From: Archegozetes longisetosus
Taxonomy: Eukaryota; Arthropoda; Arachnida; Sarcoptiformes; Trhypochthoniidae
Direction of reading: 5' to 3'
Assembly: GCA_018873245.2 (NCBI GenBank)
Contig: JAEMBT020000003.1
Coordinates: 8,885,843-8,949,842 of the forward strand
DNA length: 64,000 nt
The translations under genes were made by a program, and so were the position numbers. Position 1 is the stretch's first letter; the number at the start of each line of letters is the position of its first letter. The notes beneath the pieces are model-generated. The model searched no databases. It worked only from the letters and a program-made list of their open reading frames with translations, and was not told the origin of the DNA. Below, in pieces: positions 13,115 through 28,600 of this stretch.

Positions 13115-16100
13115 CTGATTATATAAGAAGTTATTCAGCTTACAGTAAATACTACTACAGATTAAAAGTAAATGTTTCATTTAAAGTAAAAGTTTGATCG
13201 ATTACATACTCTGCAAAAGCATCTTCTGAAGATTCAGATTCTCTTTACGCAGCTTATGAATTCCATATTCTTGCCTTTTGAGAAGCGAGCGAAGTTTTAC
13301 AATTTCCTGCTGTAATCTTCTGATACAAGTCCATTGTGATTGATAGGCCTCAAGACTTTTAAGACGCCAGCTCTCTATCTCGTCTTCGATTGCAGTTAAA
13401 ACTTCTGATCGATTCCATTCGTTCGTTCCCGGCATTGCAGGATAGTGCCCATCAAATGGTGGCAAATAACACATTAATTCTCTTGAACCGAACGCCGAAT
13501 TTCTCGGAAGTATTTCCCTTCCGTTGTCGTCCAAAACTGATTCCTTGAATCTACTGTTGAGTATGATGTCATCGTTAAAGTCATTCTTACGAAAAAATTC
13601 AGCACTTCTAAAATCGGTCTGAGTTACTAAAGCATCGTAAGGACCAACTTGTGACGGACGCTTCAAACGCTATGAACCATAAATAAATGTTTTACATTCA
13701 AATATCATACATAAATGAAGAGTGTCGCACAACATATTGGTTCAAAAATGAATCATACTTTAAGCAAAAATTTTCCAATCCCTAATCTGCGATATCTCAT
13801 ACGCACAGCGACGAACGGAATGTAAACCACTTTAACTCCAGGAGATCTGAAAATTAATTTTAATTGAACTTTGTTTAGTCATTGATGATTTATGAGATGG
13901 TAAAAGTAAAATTTCACTTCATCCAGAGATAATATCTTCAAAAGTATGCAAATGGTCTGAGTTGGTTTTGAAATTTCAAAGTCTTTAAACTGAATATAAA
14001 AGAAAGAGGTTTCTTATGTTTTAGTTTGAAACTGCCATTAAATTAAATGATGACACTGCTTCGCAAACAATTTCAAAGCGTTAAACTCTGAGAGCAAAAT
14101 CACTGTCAGCTATAAAGATAGCTTTTCTTTACATTTGTTCAATCAAATTGTCGCCACAGTTCTGATTGAATTATTGTAACTCTGAGAGAATGGTGATTAG
14201 CCCAAGGTTTACTTATTAGCATCAATTGTTTGCTCATAGAGAGTACCACTTATGTATTACTAATAAGATGCTAAGCCCAAAAATAATCTTATACACTTTA
14301 TTATCTCTTACTATTATGATCTACTAAATTTATGGCGTTTATCGACTATAATAACATTAGCCAATGTTAGGAATTAGTTCAGATACTTTTGCTCAAACCT
14401 GACCCATTAAGCCCCACTTAACAGTATTTACTTTTGTTTACATAATATCTTAGGATTTTACTCGAATCGACCAATTTGTTTCTATTAAGCTTAGAACTCT
14501 TTTTACGTTTTCCCAAAAAATCGATTTCATTACTTTTGGGCGACTGAACGAAAAAGTAAAAATTAGAGGTTTCCTCAATTGTTACGGTCAAATGTTTGAT
14601 GACTAATGACGGGCGTGCAATTAAACTGACATAACTATAGCTTTTGAGTTATAGCTCAGATTAGACAACTTTAAGCTCTTACATTGAAACTTCTTAACAC
14701 ATGAACTTGTGCCTTTTTCTTGGCGAATGTTACCTTTCTGCTCTAAAAGTAGAAAAATCTACAAATCTTTTTCTAGTCAATCAATAATATCGGTACTAAT
14801 ATATCATATTTCTGTTCAAATTCGTTCAGTTATGAAAGTCAATCGCACGAATGTTAGGCATTGGTCAAAAAGCTGATTGCCATTGAAAAAGAAAACTTGT
14901 TTTGACAACAAGTTTATCAATTTATATTCATTTATGTTAATGAATCAAATTTAGCCAAAAAATCAATGGTAAAATACTTTTGTGTTGTCTAGTATTTCAG
15001 ATCTGAAATTGAAAGCTAAGTAATTGTTGTGCCAATCGCTAGGGATTTGATTAAAATATTTTCGTTTGATAAATAATCAAAGTTATTATGCTTGCTTTCA
15101 AATATATTTATGAAGCTTTCAAATGAAGATCAATATTTTGAAGACTTGTTTCTCTTTTCTAATCAAATCCATAAAACCAAAATGAAATATTGACATGAAG
15201 TTAGAAAGTAAATAAGCTTATCTATTTTGAGGGCAACATTGAATCGACTTGCTTAATAACAATTTAGGAGTAGTTCTAAATTAGATCAGACTAAGCTATG
15301 TAAAGTTGCAGAACTAGCTTTAGACATGCAAATTCTTATTAATTTTGATATATATAAATATATGTAGATTTATAATTGAATCAAACTAAGCTTATGTATA
15401 AATGACTTGATATAAACTAAAAATTGACTCAAATAAGGAAGAAGATAGTGTTTCTTAACCTTCGGGCGAGCAGCGCTTCATTTTCACCTTAAACATAACA
15501 AATTTCTCTATAAACCAAAAGTCAATTTAATTTCAATACAAATATGATTTATTGCAAGCTGAAGATAAAACACTTGTTAAGGGCAAGTGAATGCGATATC
15601 AATTTATGGAATAGTCAGAGCCGATTCTTTGATCTTTAGGCGAGTTCAGTCAATATGTAAAGGAACCCCCTATGCAGTAGAGGACTGTTAAGTTGACCCC
15701 TATCAGTCACATCATTACAGGGACCGTCTTCGAAGTACAAAAGTCTGCCAAAATCAAACAATCGCTTCTGCATTGCGAAAGATAATTATATTTTTCATAC
15801 CGGTAGCTCTTGTGAAAAGTTGTGCAACCAATGAGTCTGTGCTCAATGCCAATATTAAGTGAAGTATCACTGATGTTGGAATCACGTATTTGGTTCTTTC
15901 TAATGGCAACCGCTCTCAAAAAGGTTTCCATTCCCCTTACAAAGTCTTCCCTGTCGTCTTCTCCCTCGTCCATACTATGAAAAACGATTTATTTGAGTGA
16001 ATAAATTGAGTTAACTCTCAAATTCTTTCAAAAGCATCAATTATACAAAAATAGTGATCGAATTTTCTGTACCAATCATACCTTTCGTGATCGACATCAT

Positions 16101-19100
16101 CGTCGGAATCAGCGAATACATCAGTTACAGACCGTACTAAGTCGTATCCCGAAAAATCCTTAGTTTCTGAACTTCTAGATGTTGGCCGACTTCGAGTCTT
16201 GTTATAGTGATGACTATTATTATTGTTATTATCATTGCTATTAGAGATACCGTCACTCCAGATATTTCTTCCATTGTGGCTATTGTATTCCGTTAGGATA
16301 TCGCTAATCGAACGATATCTGCAATCAACAAAACGATCATATTTTCAGTTATACTCCAATCAAATTGAAAGCGACAGATTTATCACAGACTTTATTAAAA
16401 GCAATTTTCAAGTTTAAAATAAGATTTCCTGTTTTATGTTGCATTGTTAGGAAATAGACTTTTAATTTGATGAAACTAACTATTTAATTTAGTAAAGCTA
16501 TGAGAAGGTGATTAGAGTAGTTTTATATCAGTGACATTATGTTAGATTAATGTGATTTTATGAATAAAGTAACATAATATATAATGTTTTTCATATTATT
16601 TAATGAGCCAAAGACACACTGTATGAGAGCTTTTAGAAGATAATTTAGTTTTATGTTCTGTTGACATGCTATCGACATATTAACAACCCATGCCTGTATA
16701 TAAATTTGCTTAATTTTAACAATCATAGATAATAGCAATCTCACCATCAGGTTGTACCTAAAAATGACATTTTTTTAGCAATTGTGTGATAAAAGTTAGA
16801 CTTCTTTTTTTTTGTTAGTATTGAATTTTAATTTGGAAAATTCAATGAATTTTAAGTTTGCCAAAATGCTAACCTGAAGCGTTCTAGGACAAAAGAAATT
16901 CTAACACAACTTTCAATAATATCTATCTCTAATTTTTGTTGCCTTCAGTTATTGTTCCGAATTAAGCGAACGGAAGTTTGAACCAACTCATATTCAATTC
17001 AAATATATTGCCTAAAGTACGATCCTTCAAATCCATAACTAGCGATCTATCAATTTAGTTTAGTTCAATTGAGCGACATGTATAGGCTCAACTAAATTAC
17101 AATAGATTCTACGTTTTATGTCTCAATCTTCTACGTTTGACATAGATATTGATAATTATATGTTCTGTAAATATACAGAATTTATTAATACTTATTTGCG
17201 CATAAGATATCTTATGCTTCTAAAGTATTGCACAAGAAATAGCTTAATGGAAAATGCAACTTCCAGTTTTACTTTAAATTCTGTTACGCTTACTGGTTAG
17301 TGAAAATCTAATTTATAATTTACATTAGACTTTAGTAAATTGTAGGCTTGCATAAAAATATCAAATAGTTTAGAAGGACTGAATATTGAGAGTGGTTTTA
17401 TGCTTGAGAGAAAGCATCGATTCTACGTCAAGTCGGACAACTTTAATTAAATATATAGATTCAAATACTACTATTTCACTATCATCTCATTGATCTCATA
17501 AATCTTTAAGGATTTTATTAGCTTCAATTGAACCCTGTTCTCAGTCATCAATTAACTTGTTTTGTTGCGCGCATTATTGTCCGGTTGGCAGACATTCCTA
17601 TTAGGATTCAGTACATCGTTTGCAATAAGATATTGATCTCAATTCTCTATACGTAAGATATGGACCTAAATAGAGGTTTTTTCTGCTGATTTCTCGCTCT
17701 AACGCATTGAATGAGCAGCACAAATATCATTAATTAATACTGAGTAATCCTTCATATTTCCTGATCGAAGAATCCAAAGCTGTTCAATACAAAATATTTG
17801 TTTAGTTTGCGATCACTTTGTATATTATGATCCAATCATTCAATAAACTAGTGGTTTATTTGTTGATCGTTGCTTTTACTACATTTTCTATACGTTTATA
17901 TAAAAATATTTGGCAATTCTAGGCTCAAAGCGTTTGATTACTAGAGCCGCGGACATCATAAATAAAAGGCATTATATTTTTATTGCGCATCATTACTTTT
18001 AATTAAAAGGACAAACTTTTACTCACTTGGGAATGCGTTTAACTCAAATGTTAGGTTTGATTCCAGATTAGCAGAACTCGATCAAACTTTGACCCTAATC
18101 TAGTAGTACCTTAAGAGACATCTCGACATTCTAACCAATAAATAATTAAATAATAAGACGACTAACTGGTAGTATACAACCAAACTTCCTCTTCACCTTA
18201 TCAATTAATTAAATCTAACACTCTTTCAGTTTTTCAATAGTTAACTAATCTTCAATTGAGAAACACTAACGGTTTTCTCATGATAAAAAATTAAAACTTC
18301 TTGAGAATCAATTCTTCCACCATTAAACGCATTTTTCAGCTATAATTTGTATTTATACCGATTTTGTCCAATTCGACAGTAATGTTTGTCCGCATGTTAT
18401 CTCTGATCATTCGATTTTTAGGGATTCAATTTCAGCAAATTTAATCCTATTTCGAGCTCTTGAGGTTTAAGCTAAGTACATTATGCCTTTTGACGATTCA
18501 ACTTAAAGAATAATGTATTGCATTTGTTTCGATTTACAATACAAATAGAAAACAGCATAGCAATAATGCAATATATCTGGGAATTCAGGTCAGAATGATT
18601 TCGTATTAGATAAGGCTTAAAACCTAAGCAGTACCTCTGATGTTTGAGTGACGATATTGACCAATTATCACTTTGATAGCCATCACCTGAAATGACAGAT
18701 GAATTGTCAATGCCTTCATCGTTAGTTGTAGTTGTAGTCGTAGTAGTCGGTGACAGTTCTTCGTGAGCAGTCATGGCTTCAGGACTAGACATTTGTGTGG
18801 TTGGACTAATTGTGTCATTACTTTCTCCGCATTGTTTGACATCAAATAGAGTCGCGTTGCTCTCCATCTCCTCCGGGGAACTGAAATTGTCTTGTGCTCC
18901 ATGTCTTCCTTTATTATTGTTAATCTCTTTTGAGGAAGAATTAGAAATACGTCAACAATAAATATAAGTCTAATTAAGTCTAAAATTGCAGCCGCAATCC
19001 AACTTATTAATGACTTTTCAGTTATTTCAAGGATAATATGACCAAAAGTGATAAAACTAAGTTTGATTCAGATAAGTTTTGCTAAAATGAAACATTTTAA

Positions 19101-22100
19101 AAAGAATCTGACCGATAGAACTAAAAATTGCTTTGAGATTTATTTGCAAACGACCACATAAATAATTTGTGTTGTTTTTGTCTAAACAAACGAATTTTCA
19201 TTTGTTTTTCAAAACATTAGTCTTATTGTTATGTCCTAAATAAAGCCTTCAAAGCAAATGCATTAATAAGCCTTACGATTACGAAAAAGAAACTTTATTC
19301 TTCCAATAAAAATATACTGAAAATAAGCTTGAGAATAAGTTTAGCCATTTTATGTACAGAATACTAAAGTGAACTATTTCTCTAAAATCATTAAATTAAT
19401 TACATTTTTTTGGTTGAACATTAAATTTTTACGCGATAATACTTTTGGTATTAGATTCTCATTTAATTCTAGGGAAAGTTCTTAAAAGCAATAATGACTC
19501 GAATGCATGAGTTGAATAAATGATTAAAACCCAAATGCTTTGCAACAAATACCCTTCAAATATTAATTACTTAAATTTCGTAGACAAATTCTCTATATTT
19601 GATGCACTCTGTATCACACAAATTCCAATACAACATAATCTACAACTCATTATTTTGAGAATTCAAAATTATAAAATCTAGTCTAAATGCCATATTAATT
19701 CTTTTATAACTTTAAAAACAAGTAATATATTTGAAAAAGACATTGGAAAAATTAGGGATTCTTGATAAATCGTCTTGTTTCTTATAATGATTGCTCTTTT
19801 ATAATATGATTTACTTGTTAAATAAGAGCATTAATTTACTTTTGGAAACATATATAAGCAGAATATATTCCATATAATAAAAAACAAAACAGTTTATGAG
19901 TTCTCTTATTAAGTGCTCCGAATTCATTAGAAACTTTAGCATTTCACTCATCAATTAGCTTTAAATGAATAAACAGCTAAAATATTACACAAAAGAGTAT
20001 CTTAAAATAATTGTTATACTGGTATATTTCGATTTCTTCAAATATTCAAATCGATTTTCATGTTTCTATCGATCTTACCACGAGAAACTTACTAGTTAGT
20101 CTTTGAACAGCTGATATCAAGATTGAAAAATATTCTTGAAAAAACTAGCGGATGTTTAATAATTGATATCACGTTTGCAAAATGTTTTTATTAGTATTAA
20201 TTGCACGTAAACTAGAAGCGACGAAATTTCATCAATACTCGTCATATTGAAACTTTATTTTGTGATTAATAAAATCAAATTTATTCACTCTCGTTTGTAC
20301 TTTCTATCGTTCTCTAAGTTATGCTTGCTAATTTTTTGCCGTCAAAAACTTGAGAGTGTGATAACTTTTTCAAATGAAATGTTATCTATGAGCAAAAGCA
20401 GATATGAAATGTTGAAAAACTTTAAGATCTCAGAATAAGACCTGAATATAAATAACTAGTTATAATATAGTGATAACTGGCGTGTGAATTGACGATTGCA
20501 TTTAATGTGATATGAATTTTTAACACAAGTAAATAAATTGAACTAAAAATTATGTTTTAAGTGTAACCTTTAACGATAATGATTGCATTAGCTAATTTTG
20601 TTAGAATAAAAGATTAAGATTAATAGATCACATTACGTGACGAAAATATCATAATTAGTTTCATTGCAACTCTAATGCATGCAATGTATAAGTCGCTCAA
20701 TTACTATTCAATGTATTTTAATTATTTGATGAGCAAAATTTATTATAGACCACAATATAGTTTAACTATTAGTTGCTTCGGTCAAGTATATGCTCCAATT
20801 TGTATTGAAATTTAACTACAGCTAGCATTATGTATGTTATCAGAGACACATTAAAGTTAATAGTACAAAAGTGATAATACGTAATACAATTAGATCTGTC
20901 TAACTTGAACATGCTGCTAAATTGTTTTTAAAATTTGACTTAATAAATCCATTGGAAATGAAGGCTTGTGTTTTACTATGTTTCGAAGTAACTTGGAAAC
21001 AGTGTGTCCAAGTTTGATAGGTTTAACTGCACTAATAATATAACTTTTTTATTCATTCAATGAATCAAATTTCAATTCTCTCACTAAAACATAATTCATT
21101 CTCATATGAAGTCTCATTAATTATTTTTATTAATTTTTATAAGTCAAAAATTCTTAATTAAGTTTATTTCATAAACTAAGTCGGGCTGACTTTATTTTTG
21201 GCGAAAACATATTTTATCTATTGATGAATGAGCCGCTAAAATGTAAATTACTTTGACTACTCAAAAAGTATTACCAGTAAATTATACTCTAAATGTGCTG
21301 TTTATTGTAAATTGTAGCAATATTTTTAGGTGCACAGGGCCTTTCATAACAGTCATGCAACTGATCTCTTAGTAAACCAGATTCATATCAGATCATATTT
21401 CTTCAAAAATTTTATTATTACTACCCTTATCAATAGATTAAGTGACTAATGATCTTCCAATCAGGTGTCAAACTTTTTATAACCAGAACTGAAAAGCCGT
21501 TAAAGAATCGGTTTTTGGTCAAAGTGATTAATTAAGGTATTTCAAAGCTTCAGGCTTTCAGATTGAATTTGCATGTAGATTCAAACATTTTTGCTCATTT
21601 GACTTGAGCAACTTTAATGATAAACATTTTAAAATGAACCGATAGTAAACTTATTAATAAGTGATGAAGAGCATGACTGTTATGAAAAGTGATGTACTTA
21701 GAATGGATGGACTGAAGAGACTGATATACATTGCAAATAATATTATATAGATGAAAGCAGAGTAGCTTGACTGAAATACGAGATCATAACTAAAATAGGA
21801 CGGAAACGAGAATCAGATAATGAATAAATCAGAATGTGCTAATGATGTGACCTTTTCTTTATGGCCCTGATTTTGCTATTTTATGAGTTTTTTGTTTCCG
21901 AGTACACGTATTGCATGTAATTATAAGTGCTTAATACCGCTTAGGCTTACATTTCCTACAAAAATATGCATTGAATGGCAATTTTCGCACTATATCTAAT
22001 AGAAATATATTTGTTTTTCTTTTTTAGTAAAAGTTTTATTTGAGTTCTAGAAGTATGAAAAGACTTTGAGTTGCATTATAGAAGCCATATATGTCATAAG

Positions 22101-22598
22101 TCATATAAGAGATATATAGTACACATATTCAGGTACTACAAAGCATCTGTTGGAGCTGAAAATCTAGAATCTAAATGAAGAAAAATTCTTTTCTGAATCT
22201 TTTACTAAAAACTATTCGGTGGAAGCAAACAGAAGAGATATCTAGCTCGCTAGTAAAAGCATAGAAACTAGAAGAGATTGTTTGTTCGTTAAATTTATGC
22301 AATGCTTATATAAGATCTGTTTTTCTGATGTCCTAAATCCTGAATCTATAGCAAAAGAGCTCATCTATCACTTTACGGGATTTGTATCGGTTACGGCTTT
22401 GACTTATAGTGATGTAACTTATTATTTGATTGGGTATAATGATCATGTTATGACTAGCTTTTATTGATAACTCATAGTTTACTCATTTGGGCACAACATT
22501 AAAGAAAATCTTGTTCTCAATTTGATTCCATTTGATTAAAGAACACATTTACTCCTTAATTTCAAAACCGATTTTGCACTATTTATCCATTCACATCT

Positions 22599-22634
<36 letters not shown>

Positions 22635-25600
22635 GTTATTGCCTCAACTGATGAATTTTGAACATGAATTTTGTACAACTTATGCCCGGTCTACTGTTCA
22701 AGAATTTCAACCTAAAGCTTATTGTATTTGGACTCTAAAATACTAAACTTAAGTCTCCGTTATCATCATCATTGTTAGGATTTATAGTTTACTAAATGAT
22801 ATCGAGAATTCTCGAAAGAATTTTAAATCTTATGTTAAATCTCTACAAGTTATTAAACATTAACTCGTATTTTCGAATATCTCAATTAAAACTTTCAAAA
22901 AATGACTCATAATATCTTACAATTTTCAAATTTTATAACTACTGAATTATTGACAGTTTAAAAAATGAACCAAGTTATCAAAGAAATATCTCTGACCAGA
23001 TTTTTTGGTATTACGTTTTGGGTGATAGAGATCGTTACTTTTCCATTCATTCAAAATTTCTGAAACGAATAAGAAATAATAAATAGTAAAGAGATAGTGA
23101 ATGACTGCATAAGTGTGATACCTTGACCGTCTCGTAGAAGTAGTAAAGTACGGGATCCTTCTTTGCAGACAGTTTTATAGAGCGAATCGAGTGAAAATCC
23201 GGGCAAATACGTGTGATATAGAGCCACCACTGCATGTAATAACTCGGCCGGCGCTGACAGCTGTATAAATATGATAATAAAAATCAAGATAAATGTTTAA
23301 TGTACTTCTATAGGCATTACTCCTCATCAATAAAACTAGGAATAAGAATAGGAGTAGTTCTTGTATTGAAATAAGAACTGCTCTTGTATTCAATTTCGTT
23401 CTAACTTAGAATAAGATTAAAGTATAAACAGGAATCTTCTTTTCTTTCTATTCATTCACAACTTTAGCTCAATGCTAATAAATCAAGCTCTAAATAATCG
23501 ATTCTGTTTGCAAGAGATATGCCCGAAAAGTAATTCTAGTCGAAATAGTAAAAATAAAAGCAGAAAAACTTTTTTTTTTATAATTTAATGAATGACTTTG
23601 AACTTTTCAAGGATTCATTTAAACAAAGAGTTAGATTCTGAACTCTAAAATTCATTTGAATTGTTTGACTGAGCGTATCTCGAAAAAACAACTCTGAAAC
23701 TTGGATACAATGCAAAATAAAGTAAATATTTTTCAGTGAACGTGTCTTCAATTCAAAGAAAACATATAAGTTTCATGTTTAACGGAAGAGTATAAATGGT
23801 TTATATCTGAGTTCACGAAGCGTTGTTGATATTGTGAAATATATCTTTATATCTGTTTGATTCCATGTGTGCATCCTTTTCATAGGCTGCTAGTTTTCTT
23901 ATATAAAAGTTCGTCACTTCATCTCAATGAATGTATCGTTTGGTGTCATTCTGTCAGTTTAGTAGTTGTGGTCTTTCTTTTCATTGGTAATAATGATAGC
24001 AAAGAGTATCTGATTTTCTCAAGTTTGAACAAAAGAAATTATCAAGCAAAAGAAAAAAGTTGAGAAAAACTAGAACTCATAGATGCATATCATCTCAACG
24101 AACTATATGTTGAATTAATGCTGGAACTGACAAAGCTGAGGCTTACACTTTAATACTTTGGTGTCATCATAAGCTTGAGCTTGGAATTGAGGAATAAGTC
24201 TGAGCTCTTCTACTTTCTTATATCAAATATTGTTCCACAAACTAATATATCAAAAGTTCAAAAATGTTATCTGTCCAACTGATATTTACGTTCCAAACCG
24301 ATATTAATTATACAGTTTTTTTATTCAAGAAAAATTCAATGTTCTCTACTCAGTATTCAAAAATGATTAAAAGTGATAACAAGATATGAAATGCAAACGT
24401 CATATTTTATATAGATTCCATGTACAAATAGATACTGTATTGTTCTCTCTCACATACGATGTTTCATTTGACATATTTTAGTGATTTTCTTCACGTTTAC
24501 TCCCATCAAAATCCTATTCCACTGATGTGTTGACTTAGTTTCTCCTTTTCCGTAGCAAAACTACATTTGATTCTCTAATTTATTTAAATTTTCAGAAGTT
24601 TTCGTCTATTTGATAGCAGGTTTAACTTTGAAGGCATTAAAATTTAAATCAAATAAATCTTTACAGAATTTGCGAACAATTTCTTAAATGCACACGAATT
24701 ATAAGGGCTCGAGCTTAGTGAACTCAGTAATACTTAGTAATACTTTTGTGTATCTCTTCTGATGAATGTTAGTAATAATGAAGAGTATATTTTTAGAAAA
24801 TTCGGCGATAATAAAGTGCAACACATTTGAGATTATGGCTGATCAGTATATAACGTAATATACCGTTCATATCGTAGTGCAGACGCATCATTATACGTCT
24901 TATTGATCTTTCGACGCTTTTGTGTTTAAGAAGATTAAGTTTTATTAAAGTCAACTCAATTTTCGGAATGAATGCATAACTAATAAAAACTTTCAGTAAT
25001 AAAGGAATTCAATGGTATTGAAGGGAAAGCGAGTCAAGACATTAAAAAATATAATGAATGTTGAGTCAGATGGAAAATGCTTTCAGTCCTTTATTCATAA
25101 TAAAAGTGGTATTAAGTTTGACATCAGCTGAATATTAGAACCAATTATTTATTAGTCTTTATACAAAAACGAAAATGATTTGAATTAGAGACAAATTGTT
25201 GGATTAATAAAAAAATTAATCAGAGGTCACATTCACAAAGAGCTTTAGTCTGTCAAGTAGTAAAAACAAATTTCACTTAAATAAGCTTAGGTTTTTTTAA
25301 ATTAAGCTAACAATTATTCAATATCCTTGTAATTGACGCTGAAAATCACATTTTATTACATGAAATGGATATAAAGCATGTCAGAGAAGTCCTTTGGCTT
25401 TAAGATGAGTTTTTCGTTGCTGAACAAAAATGGTAAGTAAAAGGAATTTCTCTGGTTCAGCAATAAAAATGTAGACGTGATATAAAGGGATTTCTCAGAC
25501 ACATGGTTAACTGAACAAAATGATCATTATTGTTAGTCTAAAGATCGAGATGAAGATATTTTTAGGAAAACAATAATTTCAAATTTGATGAGAGTTAGAG

Positions 25601-28600
25601 ACTTGAATTAAATTGAATAATTTGTGTGCGAAACATTAGATATAAAAGGGCGTAAAAACGACACCCAAATAACATTCTTAGTAGCGATTCCACTATTAGA
25701 CTCATTTGGAGAAATTGCATTTCTGTAGATAAACCATTAGTACAATATAAGTTGAATCAATAGCTAACGCAGTACAACATTTCATTAAATAATCCATTCA
25801 AACAAATACTCGTCAACAAAATGAGTTCTCGCTAGTGCTACGTTAGCTCGAGCAATCATATGTGAAAAAGAAAATCATTTTCAGTCAAAAGCAAAAAGTA
25901 TTTAAAGGTTAGAAGTCGTATGGAAGATGTCAACTCATTTACGTGCATTTCAGATCAGCCGAATAATAGTTTGGTTTTATTACATCCCTTTAGAAGGCTT
26001 TCTGAAGCAAAATAATTTAAAAGACTGTTTTTCAGTGAATCCTTAATAATACTATTATATTTATAAGGATTTTCGGATAGTTCCAGCGGCTTTCGTAGAT
26101 GTATTTTGCGCGTTCTATTTGAACAGTTGAAAAATTAATTACAAATCGATTCCATTTCTCAATTGAAAGGACAGGTATTTGTCTTCAAATTTTTGTCAAA
26201 ATATTTTTTCTTATTTGTGTCCAAACGATGTCAGACCGAACTCCCGATAAGACTCACATACGTCATTGTATGTTATACAAATTCAATCGTGGATCAAATG
26301 CCACAGAGGCCGCCAATAATATCAATGCCAAGAATGGTTCAGTCGATTCCGTTCCGGTGACTAGAACCTAGATGACCGCCCGAGAAGTGACCGACCCTCA
26401 ATTGTGAACAACGACGTCCTGACGGCTCTGGTCGTTCCGCTGGGGACATGTCGTCGATAATGACGGCAATTATATAATTGATTAAAATTTTTCACTTCTT
26501 TTTAAAATAAAATTAAATATTTGATAACAACCCGCTGGAACTTTCCGAAAATCCTTATAGGTTTGAAGAAATCAATTTTTGCTGGGATTGTGAGTACTGC
26601 AAAATTTTAGAAGCAAAACGTCTAAAAACTTACTAGTTATAGCCAGAACCAATTACTTATATAATGCCCTATAATTTCGTAATTGAATGTAGGTTTTGAA
26701 AACAGTAAGGCATTTAAAGTAGATTGAAAGAAACACCATTTTAACTATAGATTCTGAAATCAGAAAGAGTTATCTAAAAAGTAGAAATCTAAAGAGTATC
26801 GAAACCATTTATTCTAAGTTAAAAACCATAAATATTAAATAAGACAGCTTTTTGCTAACCTAAAGTAACTACTAGCATGTCTAAAACAACTATAAATGCA
26901 TTAAATATTGCTAATCGATTTTCCGATATATTCCAAAATTAATGAAAAAATTGACTCACGTTGGGCTCGACTTTATTTCCTAATAACTTAAGAACTGTTT
27001 CTATAGCTCGACTCTATTCTCCGTATTTATTTCATGAGTTTCTGATGAATTATTTTGTAAAATTTTCAAATAAAAGCTGTCATTACAAGTAACGTAATAC
27101 CAATCACACCGCCAGCTATGCACTACAGTGTGGTCACATTTCTTTTGAGTTTTTCCATAACTTGACGGAACAAGTCATCAATCTGAGTTAGCCTTACACA
27201 CGTATATTCCTCCCAAAACAATCCAAAAGTTCAACTTTTTTAAATCTTAAAGTGCTTCCCTCAAATTTAATCAAAACATCTATTTCAACAATCATTTTTG
27301 GTAAATCTTATAAATATAGACCTAATGATACCGAAACGAACTCTGAATTTACAGCAGAATAGAACCAATTGTGCTTTACTTCATAATCTGCAGTTGGGTC
27401 TGGTTTAGCACGATATTAATCATACAATCCATTTAATAGACTTCTGTTAATTTTTTACCGTACGATTAATTTTTGACAATTTATTTCAATCTTTTCAATC
27501 GAATAAGTCTGAAGTTGAGTTATAAAAATAAATCTACTTGTGAATAGCTGAAAAAATCAGTGATTCGTATTGAGTCTGGAGTGAATGCAGTGTTATTTTT
27601 GTTGGAAACAAATTAATTCTTACTAAAGCCGGAAACTAAAAGTTTTTATTCACAACAATAAGTGACATAACTTATGATTGATTTTCTTATTACAAAAATT
27701 ATGCTTTCTTTCTATTCTTTCATATATATATATAACATATGATACACTTTTGATTTATAACTTATTACAACAAAGTTGAAGTAAAAGATACTGTAATTTA
27801 TGTCTAAAACTAATGCGAAACTACAAATCAATTGTACTTTAAAATGTTGCCAAAGAAAGAGTAGTGTTTTCCTTAATGTTTTAGTATATTATACGTTTTG
27901 ATGGAAGTTATCAAATATGTTAGTTTGAAAGTATGGCTACTTATTCTACTTTGAGCTCTAATTTAGATTCAGCTATCATTATCCAAATAGACGCTCGATT
28001 TGTAGAATCCAATGGCATTTACAATAAGACCGCATTATGCTCTGACTCTCAGGCTTATTCTTTGCAAGTTTAACATTTTTATTAATGCTTTTAGAAAACT
28101 GAAACTAAATTTGAATGCCGTCATTAGTCGACGTCAATGCATAGTAAACGATAAACACTATACTCAACTTCATAACAACCTCAACAAACAAATAATGGAA
28201 TAAATAATCAGTGGTGAATTCATTAAGTGAAAAACATTATAATATTGATCAAAAAACGCTATCACATAGTCGCAAATAATGAGTTTCAGTATCAGAGCCT
28301 GAACGAGAAATGCAGTTTATAGATCAATAGTAAGACCTCACTTTAAAAGTTACTACAAAAGAGGTGAATCTTTACTTTTAACGTAAAGCTAGAAATAAGA
28401 AATTGTTGTCCAAATTGAATTTGTTATTGATTTAACAAAACATACAATGAAGTTAACTCTAAACCAGAAACCTTGAAGAATAAACTCGCTTATAATCATA
28501 TAAGAAAAGAATGTAATTCGGAAAATATAACAAATTATGTAACATGATTTTCAGTTTAAAAGCTTGCATTTTGAGAAAATTGTTCACTTCATAATTGCCT

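Noticed and set aside
15707-15973. The 88-codon frame at this place as a separate small gene
   Set aside because: Only its first part is coding; a GT donor at 15800 cuts it and it joins the acetyltransferase gene. The last 30 residues are intron.
18773-18961. A plus-strand 62-codon frame
   Set aside because: It is the shadow of exon 4 of the minus-strand acetyltransferase gene.
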